From positions 372,001-436,000 of the forward strand of contig CANLSR010000001.1 of NCBI GenBank assembly GCA_947493945.1: 64,000 bases of DNA, in the 5' to 3' direction. Each line of letters starts with the position of its first letter. Position 1 is the stretch's first letter. The notes under the pieces were generated by a model. It was not told the origin of the DNA and ran no database searches. It saw nothing but the letters and a program-made list of their open reading frames with translations. Source of the stretch: an uncultured bacterium. GTDB taxonomy: Bacteria > Bacteroidota > Rhodothermia > Rhodothermales > Rubricoccaceae. Positions 30,251 to 36,824 of this stretch are shown piece by piece. Both the position numbers and the translations under genes were made by a program.

Positions 30251-30251
30251 G

Positions 30252-31295
30252 TTGACCTTTCCTGACCTCCCGCCGATCCTCGCCATCGAGACCTCGTGCG
30301 ACGACACCGCCGCCGCCGTCTGGGCCAGCGGGCGGCTGGCGTCGAGCGTGGTCGCGGGGCAGCGCGTCCACCAACGTTTCGGCGGCGTCGTGCCCGAGCA
30401 CGCCAGCCGAGCCCACGAGCGTCTGATCGTGCCCGCCGTCCAGGCCGCGCTGGACGAGGCCGGGCTGGCGGTCTCCGACCTCGGCGCGGTCGCCGTGACG
30501 GTCGGGCCGGGGCTGGCGGGCTCGCTCCTGGTGGGCCTGGGCGCAGCCAAGGGCATCGCCCTGGGCGCCGGCGTCCCGCTCATCGGCGTGAACCACCTCG
30601 AAGGCCACGTCTACTCGGTGATGATCGCCGAGCCCCGGCCGCCGCTGCCGTTCCTGTGCCTGACCGTCTCGGGCGGCCACACGTTGCTGACGTTGGTCGA
30701 GGCCGACTTCCGCCACACCGAGCTGGGCCGGACGCGCGACGACGCCGCCGGCGAGGCCTTCGACAAGGTGGCCAAGATGCTGGGCCTGCCCTACCCCGGC
30801 GGCCCCCACGTCGAGCAGTGGGCGGAGAGCGGCGACGCGGCGTTTCTGGACCTGCCCTCGCCCCGGCTCGGGCCGAAGGGCCGGCGCGGCGACGAGCTGT
30901 TCGACCTGTCGTTCTCCGGCATCAAGACGGCCGTGCGCTACTGGATCACCGGCCTCCCCGAGTCCGAGCGCGCCGAGGCCGTCGAGCGCCACCGCGCCGA
31001 CGTCTGCGCCTCGTTCCAGCAGACCGTGGTCCAGGCGCTGGTGGAGGGCGTCCGCCAGGCGGTGCGCGAGACCGGCGTGGGGGCCGTGGCGGTCGTGGGC
31101 GGCGTCTCGGCCAACCGGGGCCTGCGCGCGGCCATCGCCCAAGCCGGCCAGGCCGACGGCTTCGAGACGTTCGTCCCGGACACCGCCCACTCGGTCGACA
31201 ACGCGGCCATGATCGCCGTCACGGCTGCGGCCAAGTGGGCCGCCGGCCAGGCCGACGGCCTGGACCTGGCCGCCCGCCCGTCGCTCGCGCTCTGA
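30252..31295 (+). CDS. tsaD: tRNA N6-threonylcarbamoyladenosine transferase subunit TsaD
   Basis: Transfers the threonylcarbamoyl group to A37 of ANN-decoding tRNAs, with TsaB, TsaE and TsaC. The 347-residue product starts with LAIETSCDDTAAAVW near residue 10. It has HASRAHERLI and NHLEGH for the metal, LTVSGGHTLL for nucleotide, and DNAAMIA near the end. The start is TTG at 30252, the only plausible start between the tandem repeat and the conserved N-terminus. The partner genes are not in the window. Confidence 0.93.
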   Translation: MTFPDLPPILAIETSCDDTAAAVWASGRLASSVVAGQRVHQRFGGVVPEHASRAHERLIVPAVQAALDEAGLAVSDLGAVAVTVGPGLAGSLLVGLGAAKGIALGAGVPLIGVNHLEGHVYSVMIAEPRPPLPFLCLTVSGGHTLLTLVEADFRHTELGRTRDDAAGEAFDKVAKMLGLPYPGGPHVEQWAESGDAAFLDLPSPRLGPKGRRGDELFDLSFSGIKTAVRYWITGLPESERAEAVERHRADVCASFQQTVVQALVEGVRQAVRETGVGAVAVVGGVSANRGLRAAIAQAGQADGFETFVPDTAHSVDNAAMIAVTAAAKWAAGQADGLDLAARPSLAL

Positions 31296-31297
31296 CG

Positions 31298-31349
31298 CCC
31301 CGCTGGCGGTTTGCCCCGGCGGGTCCCCCTGACGCCGTCCGCCAGCGGG
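31298..31349. terminator. Inverted CCCGCTGGCGG/CCGCCAGCGGG pair after tsaD
   Basis: A perfect 11-base arm pair (31298-31308 and 31339-31349) with a 30-base loop starts 3 bases after the tsaD stop. It has no T-run. It is a member of the window-wide repeat family and its terminator role is inferred from position. Confidence 0.5.
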
Positions 31350-31395
31350 ACACGGCCGCCGCGAGGCGCGTAGGGACCGACCCGCCTCCACGCCC

Positions 31396-32019
31396 GTGAC
31401 CCCGCTGCCCGCCTCTGCCTTCCGCCGCGCCGACGAGTCCGACGACGGACTTTTCTACGCCGTCCCCCGCCTCGTCCACCACATCGACGACGGCGCCCAG
31501 GCGGCTGTGACGGCGCTCTACCGCGAGCACGTGCCCGAGGGCGCCGACGTGCTGGACCTGATGTCGAGCTGGGTCAGCCACCTCCCGCCCGAGCTGGACC
31601 TGGGCCGCGTGGCCGGGCTGGGCATGAACGCCCGAGAGCTGGGTGCCAACCCGCGCCTGACCGAGCGCGCGGTCCAGAACCTCAACGCCAACCCCACGCT
31701 GCCCTACGGCGACGGCGCGTTCGACGCGGCGCTGTGCTGCGTCTCGGTCCAGTACCTCACGCGCCCCGTCGAGGTGTTTGCCGAGGTCGGGCGCGCGCTC
31801 CGGCCCGGCGCGCCGTTCGTGGTCACGTTCTCCAACCGCTGCTTCCCCACCAAGGCCGTCGCCGCCTGGCGCGCCCTGGACGACGACGGCCACGCGGCCC
31901 TGGTCGCCGAGACGCTCCGCCAGTCGGGCGCGTTCGGGCCGGCAGAAGTCTCGGCGCACCGGCCTCGCGGTGGCGACCCGCTGATCGGCGTCGTCGCGCG
32001 GAGGCTGGCGGACCGGTAG
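31396..32019 (+). CDS. Class I SAM-dependent methyltransferase-like protein
   Basis: A 207-residue protein of the methyltransferase type 11 kind. ADVLDLMSSWVSHLP replaces the usual glycine-rich motif I. GLGMNARELGANPRL follows, then the acidic motif PYGDGAFDAALCCVSVQYL, then VGRALRPGAPFVVTFSNRCFP. The substrate is unknown. The start is GTG after CCACGCCC. It converges with queE over a hairpin. Confidence 0.75.
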   Translation: MTPLPASAFRRADESDDGLFYAVPRLVHHIDDGAQAAVTALYREHVPEGADVLDLMSSWVSHLPPELDLGRVAGLGMNARELGANPRLTERAVQNLNANPTLPYGDGAFDAALCCVSVQYLTRPVEVFAEVGRALRPGAPFVVTFSNRCFPTKAVAAWRALDDDGHAALVAETLRQSGAFGPAEVSAHRPRGGDPLIGVVARRLADR

Positions 32020-32042
32020 CCGCTCGGATCGACTGAGAGACG

Positions 32043-32073
32043 GCGCCCCGATGCGTTCCGGCATCGGACGCCG
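32043..32073. terminator. Bidirectional hairpin between convergent genes
   Basis: CCGATGC (32049-32055) pairs with GCATCGG (32061-32067), with GC-rich extension on both sides. It lies between the methyltransferase and queE stops. There is no clear T-run. Confidence 0.5.
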
Positions 32074-32100
32074 CGACCGCGCGCTATTGCGCACGGCGAC

Positions 32101-32850
32101 TCAGTCCACGCCCAGCGCCTTGTGCGTCTGGACCGACACCCGCCAGCGTGGGTCCTCAAAACACAGGTCGAGGGCCAGGCGCGTCGCCTCCGCCAGCCGC
32201 GGACCGTCCTCGGGCTGGAGCCACAGGTACCGCGACCCGTCGGGCCGCTGGCGGGCGCGCGCCGCCAGCGCGGCGTAGGCCCCGGGGCGGTAGTCGGGGA
32301 CGACCAGCTTGAGCTCGTCGCACGCCTCGATGGGCAGTTGCTCGACGGGCAGCTTGGGGCTGCACACGACCCAGTCGGGCGCCGGGCCGTCACCGAAGGC
32401 ATCCGCGAGCCGCTGGGTGCCATTCGTTTCGACGGCGACCCAGAAGCCTTGATCGTGGAGCGCCTCGATCAGCTCGGCGTCGGCCTGGAGCAGCGGCTCG
32501 CCGCCGGTGAGCACGCAGAACCGGACGCCCCCGGCGACGGCCGCGGCCTGGGCGGCGAGGTCCCCGGCCGACAGCTTGACCGCGCCGGGCGGCGCGAAGT
32601 CGGTGTCGCACCAGAGCGCGCAGGCGTTGCCGTGGCGGGCCGCGTCCCGCTGGCGGTCTCGGTCGTAGCCGCTCCACAGGTTGCAGCCGGCCAGGCGGAC
32701 GAACACGGCCGGCCGGCCGGCCTGGGCGCCCTCGCCCTGGACCGTCCGCCAGATCGCCTTGACGGCGTAGCGCCGGCCGCCGGCGGGCGACGCCGCCAGC
32801 CGGTCGGACAGGCCGGCCTCGCGCTCGGAGGTGGGAAGCGTCGGAGTCAT
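32101..32850 (-). CDS. queE: 7-carboxy-7-deazaguanine synthase
   Basis: A radical-SAM enzyme that converts 6-carboxytetrahydropterin to 7-carboxy-7-deazaguanine in the queuosine pathway. The 249-residue product has AIWRTVQGEGAQAGRPAVFV and the cluster cysteines in AGCNLW and ALWCDTDF. The long insert between the first and later cysteines is typical of one QueE subtype. LTGGEPLLQ and VETNGTQ follow. It is 2.4 kb from queC and 3.4 kb from queF, so the pathway genes are near each other but not in one operon. Confidence 0.92.
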   Translation of the reverse strand: MTPTLPTSEREAGLSDRLAASPAGGRRYAVKAIWRTVQGEGAQAGRPAVFVRLAGCNLWSGYDRDRQRDAARHGNACALWCDTDFAPPGAVKLSAGDLAAQAAAVAGGVRFCVLTGGEPLLQADAELIEALHDQGFWVAVETNGTQRLADAFGDGPAPDWVVCSPKLPVEQLPIEACDELKLVVPDYRPGAYAALAARARQRPDGSRYLWLQPEDGPRLAEATRLALDLCFEDPRWRVSVQTHKALGVD

Positions 32851-32993
32851 GGCCGAAACAACGGCTCGGCCAGCGCGCGAGCGCGCGGCACGGCCCGGCT
32901 CAGACCAAACCCCCGGATTCTTCGTGCCGAGCGGATCCGCTGGAACCCCGGCGCGCAGGCGCGATTGACCCGGTCCCTCACACCATCTCCATC

Positions 32994-33230
32994 ATGGCAG
33001 ACACTCCCTCCAGCGACAAGCAGACCCAGACCTGGCCCGATCTGGCCATCGGGCTCTACGACAAGCTCACCGGCCGCAACGCCGAGATCGAGTACGACTT
33101 CGGCGACGACTTCCAGGTCGAGGTCCCCAGCGGCACCGGGCCGAGCGCGACGCACGCGACGTGGAAGATGTCGGGCAAGGTGACCATCCGCACGCGCGAC
33201 CCCGAGCACGGCGGCTCGGCCAAGAAATAA
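32994..33230 (+). CDS. Small conserved-looking protein, unknown
   Basis: A 78-residue soluble protein with no recognised family. It has a polar N-terminus, a middle of KLTGRNAEIEYDFGDDFQVEVPS that suggests beta-strands, and WKMSGKVTIRTRD. The stop codon overlaps the start of the next gene (TAATG), so the two are translationally coupled. Confidence 0.6.
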   Translation: MADTPSSDKQTQTWPDLAIGLYDKLTGRNAEIEYDFGDDFQVEVPSGTGPSATHATWKMSGKVTIRTRDPEHGGSAKK

Positions 33231-33604
33231 TGCGCCGCCTTGAGATCGACGCGGATCTCGACCTATCGGTCGACGGCCACCCCGTCTCTATCACCGGCCG
33301 CGGCCAGACGCTGACCGTCGAGGTGGACTCGGCCCAGACGGCGTGGCAACTGTTCCAGGCCAACCGGCCCGGCCGCCACCTGGTCCGGTCGATCACCGAC
33401 ACGCTGGACGTGTTCGGCATCGACGTCGAGGTGACGGTGGGCGGCCGTCCGCTGGTGTCCGCCGGCCCGTCGGCCGAGGGCGGGCGGCTGGCCCAGGCGT
33501 TGGGGCTGCCGTCGGTCGAGGTGACCGTCCCGCCGCGGGCCGTGTGGGCGGGCGTCGGGCTGGCCGCGCTCGCCGGGCTGGCGGTCGGGCTCCGCCGGCG
33601 CTAG
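33230..33604 (+). CDS. Small protein with C-terminal membrane anchor, unknown
   Basis: A 124-residue protein. The N-terminal 95 residues are predicted beta-rich (LSVDGHPVSITGRGQTLTVE, VEVTVGGRPLV). The last 25 residues are one hydrophobic helix followed by RRR, which looks like a tail anchor facing the cytosol. The ATG overlaps the previous stop by one base. I know no function; coupling suggests that the pair acts together. Confidence 0.62.
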   Translation: MRRLEIDADLDLSVDGHPVSITGRGQTLTVEVDSAQTAWQLFQANRPGRHLVRSITDTLDVFGIDVEVTVGGRPLVSAGPSAEGGRLAQALGLPSVEVTVPPRAVWAGVGLAALAGLAVGLRRR

Positions 33605-33660
33605 GGCACGTCGCGGACGGAGTCGTCAGGTTGGTGAGTCGGTAGGACTCGATAGCCTTC

Positions 33661-33683
33661 GTAGGGGCGTATCGCGATACGCC
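33661..33683. repeat. Palindromic element (GTAGGGGCGTATCGCGATACGCC)-type
   Basis: A member of the GTAGGGGCGTA family with a perfect GGCGTATCGCGATACGCC core and a shortened right arm. With the copy at 35248-35271 it brackets the gene 33720-35240. Confidence 0.8.
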
Positions 33684-33719
33684 ATGCCCCGCACGGTGTA
33701 CCCAACAGAGTCCTTCTAC

Positions 33720-35240
33720 ATGCCCACGCTCGACCCGGCCCAGGCGCCGACGCCGGACCCTGACGCCATCGAGTTGGTCGCCGCCGAGTCCTCGGCGACG
33801 CCCGACCGCGCGCTCCCGACGGTCGCCATCGCGGGCGCGTCCGGCTTCGTTGGGACCGCCATCCGCCACGCGCTGGCGGACGACTACCGCATCGTCGGGC
33901 TGACGCGCTCGCCGGCGCGCGCCGCCAGCGGGAACGACGGCAGGGTGCTGTGGCGCCACTGCGACCTGTACTCGCTCAAGGCGGTTGAGGCCGGGCTCGA
34001 CGGCGTCGACGTGGCCGTCTACCTCGTCCACTCGATGCTGCCCTCGGCGCGGCTCACCCAGGGCACGTTTGCGGACCTGGACCTGATCCTGGCCGACAAC
34101 TTTGCGCGCGCGGCCCAGAGGGCCGGCGTCAAACAGATCGTCTACCTCAGCGGCCTGCTGCCGGACGACAAGAGCGACCTCTCCAAGCATCTGCGCAGCC
34201 GGTGGGAGGTGGAGCGGACGCTGGCGGCGCACGGCACGCCGGTCACGACGTTGCGCACCGGCCTGGTCGTCGGCAAGGGCGGCTCGTCGTTGCAGATCCT
34301 GGTCAACCTGGTCCGCCGCCTGCCGACGATGCTGCTGCCGTCGTGGACGGACTCCCGAACTCAGCCCGTTGCTCTGCAAGACGTGGTGCGCGCCGTCCAG
34401 CTGGTGGTCGGCGCGCCCGAGCGGTTTACGGGCACCTTCGACGTGGCCGGGCCGGAGGTCATGACCTACCGCGACATGCTGGAGCGAACGGCCCGGGTGC
34501 TGGGCGTCGAGCGCAAAATGACGAGCGTGCCGGTGATCACGCCGCGCTTGTCCACACTGTGGGTAAGCCTGGTATCCGGGAGCCCGCGCGCCTTGGCCGG
34601 ACCGCTGGTGGCGAGCCTGCGCCACAACATGGTGGTCGAGGACAACCGGGTGCAGCAGGCGATTGCGCCCCAGGCGCTCGGCTTCGAGGAGGCGTTGGAA
34701 CTGGCGATCCAGCCTGACGGCACGCCGTTCCCCGACGCCCGCCACGGCCACCGCCAGCTGGACGACCGCGCGGTGCGCAGCGAGCGGCTGGTGCGGTCGG
34801 TCCAGCGGTTCCGCCTGCCCCGAGGCCGAGACGCCGAGTGGGCCGGGGCCGAGTACATGCGCTGGCTCGACGGCTTTGCCGGTCCGCTCATCCGGGTCCG
34901 GGTCACCGGCGAGCCCGGCTCCCAGGTGGCCCGGTTCTCGGTCCGCCCGCTGCCGCGCCCCGTGCTGGAGCTGACGCACTCGGCCGACCGGAGCACGCCC
35001 GACCGGGCGCTGTTCTACGTCACCGGCGGCCTGCTCGCCGAGACGGACGCGCCCAAGCCGGCGCGCCTGGAGTTCCGCGAGGTCCTGGGCGGGACCACGC
35101 TGTTGGCCGCCATCCACGACTTTGCCCCGCGCCTGCCCTGGGTCCTGTACCGGCTGACGCAGGCGGCGGCCCACCTGTTCGTGATGGCCCAGTTCGGCCG
35201 CCACCTCGACCGGCTGGCGGAGCGCGCCGACGGCGCGTAA
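33720..35240 (+). CDS. NAD(P)-binding atypical SDR / NmrA-like protein
   Basis: A 506-residue protein. Residues about 45-260 are an atypical short-chain dehydrogenase fold with VAIAGASGFVGTAIRHAL for dinucleotide binding, VYLVHSM, and VYLSGLLPDD. A second part (about 290-506) resembles the DUF2867-like extension of these proteins, with FYVTGGLL. The ATG at 33720 is preferred over 33684 because the latter lies inside a palindromic repeat. Palindromes flank the gene on both sides. The substrate is unknown. Confidence 0.75.
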   Translation: MPTLDPAQAPTPDPDAIELVAAESSATPDRALPTVAIAGASGFVGTAIRHALADDYRIVGLTRSPARAASGNDGRVLWRHCDLYSLKAVEAGLDGVDVAVYLVHSMLPSARLTQGTFADLDLILADNFARAAQRAGVKQIVYLSGLLPDDKSDLSKHLRSRWEVERTLAAHGTPVTTLRTGLVVGKGGSSLQILVNLVRRLPTMLLPSWTDSRTQPVALQDVVRAVQLVVGAPERFTGTFDVAGPEVMTYRDMLERTARVLGVERKMTSVPVITPRLSTLWVSLVSGSPRALAGPLVASLRHNMVVEDNRVQQAIAPQALGFEEALELAIQPDGTPFPDARHGHRQLDDRAVRSERLVRSVQRFRLPRGRDAEWAGAEYMRWLDGFAGPLIRVRVTGEPGSQVARFSVRPLPRPVLELTHSADRSTPDRALFYVTGGLLAETDAPKPARLEFREVLGGTTLLAAIHDFAPRLPWVLYRLTQAAAHLFVMAQFGRHLDRLAERADGA

Positions 35241-35247
35241 CGAGACC

Positions 35248-35271
35248 GGGCGTATTGCGATGCGCCCCTAC
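35248..35271. repeat. Palindromic element (GGGCGTATTGCGATGCGCCC)-type
   Basis: Starts 8 bases after the upstream stop. Its CCCCTAC end supplies the stop codon (CTA, read as TAG) of queC on the minus strand. Confidence 0.8.
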
Positions 35272-35999
35272 TGGGCAGACTCGTCGTCCGGCACCCAGCC
35301 CTGGCGGACGGCCTCGGCCCACCCCTCGGCGCGGAGCCGAGACGCCGGGTTGTCCAGCCGGCCGTAGCCCCAGGCGTGGCGCTGGGTGCGGTCGCCGTGG
35401 TAGTCGGTGTGGCTATGCTCGCGGACGGCCTCCAGCACGTCGACGCCCCGGACCGTGCCCAGGTCGGCCGCCAGCTTCCAGGTCTCGGCCTTGGTCCGCG
35501 TCATCAGCGGCGTGTGGATGGCCACCTCGGCGTCCAGGGCCAGCGACAGCGTCCGGGCCTGGGACTCGACGAACGAGAGCCGGCAGTCGGGGTAGCCCGA
35601 CGCGTCGGTCTGGCACATCCCGCCGACCAGGTCGGCGATGCCGCGGACGAACCCGTACGACGCCGCGGCGGTCAGGAACAGCGCGTTGCGGCCGGGCACG
35701 AACGACGCCGGCAGTCCGGGCGCCCGCTCGTGCTCCTGGTCCGTGTCGCCCGCCTCGTCCGCCAGCAGCGCGGAGCCGGAGAGCAGGCCCGTGAGGTCCT
35801 GGACGTGGAACGGCACGCCGGCTTGGTCGGCGATGGTGCGGGCCTGGCGTAGCTCGACGGCGTGGCGCTGGCCGTAGTCGAACGCGAGCGCCTGGACGCG
35901 GTCGAAGCCGCCGCCGAGCGGCGCGGGCGCGAGCGCCCAGAACAGGCACGTCGTGGAGTCCTGGCCACCGGAGAGCAGGACGAGGGCGGAGGAAGGCAT
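35268..35999 (-). CDS. queC: 7-cyano-7-deazaguanine synthase without zinc cysteines
   Basis: QueC uses ATP and ammonia to turn 7-carboxy-7-deazaguanine into preQ0. The 243-residue product has the PP-loop SGGQDSTTC, FDYGQRHAVEL, VPGRNALFL and THTPLM-like IHTPLMTRTKAETWKLA. Family members carry four zinc-binding cysteines near the C-terminus (TCY and GCGxCxxC patterns). Here the same segment reads HTDYHGD and YGRLDNPASRLRAEG, with no cysteine. The surrounding residues (HAWGYG, RLRAEGW) are otherwise conserved. The ATG at 35999 directly abuts a 10-copy tandem repeat. Its stop codon lies in a palindromic repeat. Confidence 0.85.
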   Translation of the reverse strand: MPSSALVLLSGGQDSTTCLFWALAPAPLGGGFDRVQALAFDYGQRHAVELRQARTIADQAGVPFHVQDLTGLLSGSALLADEAGDTDQEHERAPGLPASFVPGRNALFLTAAASYGFVRGIADLVGGMCQTDASGYPDCRLSFVESQARTLSLALDAEVAIHTPLMTRTKAETWKLAADLGTVRGVDVLEAVREHSHTDYHGDRTQRHAWGYGRLDNPASRLRAEGWAEAVRQGWVPDDESAQ

Positions 36000-36079
36000 G
36001 GGAGAGCGGGAGAGCGGGAGAGCGGGAGAGCGGGAGAGCGGGAGAGCGGGAGAGCGGGAGAGCGGGAGAGCGGGAGAGC
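36000..36079. repeat. Tandem repeat, 10 copies of GGGAGAGC
   Basis: Ten perfect 8-base units directly abut the queC start codon, forming a GCTCTCCC-repeat leader on its coding strand. The shared 27-base element follows at 36084-36110. Confidence 0.95.
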
Positions 36080-36110
36080 GGGAATCTGACGCCCGCCGAC
36101 CGCTGGCGCC

Positions 36111-36299
36111 CCAAGCCGGCGAGCAGATTCTGCCAGTTCCCGTCTCCTCCAGTTCCCGTCCCCCTGCCGCCCATTCCCCATCTTTCGCAAAGAACACAGC
36201 CGGGGCACCGACAGGCCGCCGCTGCCCCGTTGCTATCCTCGCACCTGCCCCGCTGCACGCCCCCGCGCAGGCCGCCGGCGCCTTCCCCTTTAGTTAGCT
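36111..36299. other. Divergent queC-queF gap
   Basis: Contains a 12-base direct repeat CCAGTTCCCGTC (two copies near 36129-36158). CAGATTC pairs with GAATCTG of the shared element. A TATCCTCG box at 36234-36241 may serve queF. Nothing else is recognised. Confidence 0.4.
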
Positions 36300-36821
36300 A
36301 TGGCCGACGAACGCCCCCCCGACGACGCCCTCGACGCCTTCCACCAGCAGGCGCTCGACCACACGCGCGCCTCGCTGGAGCACATGGCCGCGTACGGCAT
36401 CGAGCCCGAGGGCCGCGTCGCGCTGTTCCTGCCCGCTGACGCGCGCCAGCACGAGATCCACCGGATGCCGTACGAGCACGCGGCCCGCCAGCGGGTCGTG
36501 TACACGACCGAGCCCGGCGAGTTTACGGCGCTGTGCCCGTTTTCCGGCCTGCCCGACTCCGGGACCGTGCGCATCGAGTACGTGCCGGGCTCGTGGCTCT
36601 TGGAGCTCAAGAGCCTGAAGTACTACCTGATCAGCTGGCGCCACATCGGGGCGGCCCAGGAAGACATCACGGCCATCGTGTTCGAGGACCTCGCCCGCCA
36701 CCTCGGCGACCCGCACCGGCTGATCGTGACCACCGACTACACCGTCCGCGGCGGCATCCACACCGTGTGCACCGTCGACAGCGACGACCAGCCGCGCGCC
36801 GCTGGCGGCGACGGCCTCTAG
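36300..36821 (+). CDS. queF: NADPH-dependent preQ0 reductase
   Basis: Reduces the nitrile of preQ0 to preQ1, the base inserted into tRNA. The 173-residue single-domain form has the nucleophilic Cys in FTALCPFSGLPDSG and the NADPH/substrate motif LELKSLKYYLISWRH. GAAQED takes the place of the usual GxFHED. The product of queC is its substrate, and the gene is divergent from queC. The mltG gene follows 3 bases later. Confidence 0.9.
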   Translation: MADERPPDDALDAFHQQALDHTRASLEHMAAYGIEPEGRVALFLPADARQHEIHRMPYEHAARQRVVYTTEPGEFTALCPFSGLPDSGTVRIEYVPGSWLLELKSLKYYLISWRHIGAAQEDITAIVFEDLARHLGDPHRLIVTTDYTVRGGIHTVCTVDSDDQPRAAGGDGL

Positions 36822-36824
36822 CCC

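Noticed and set aside
29968..30255. Plus-strand frame encoding Arg-Glu-Val and Leu-Pro-Ala-Pro repeats
   Set aside because: The text is simply the translation of the two minisatellites; there is no start signal or conserved domain.
33684..33719. Earlier start for the SDR-like gene
   Set aside because: The ATG at 33684 lies at the edge of a palindromic repeat and adds twelve residues without homology; 33720 is preferred.
35268..35999. QueC-like protein of an anti-phage system
   Set aside because: QueC-like proteins occur in some defence islands, but here queE and queF lie within about 3.5 kb and no nuclease, cyclase or ubiquitin-like partner is near. Pathway QueC is the simpler reading.
36000..36079. 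Possible CRISPR array
   Set aside because: The units are contiguous with no spacers. The same holds for 6823-6885, 29964-30035 and 30116-30250. No cas gene is present.
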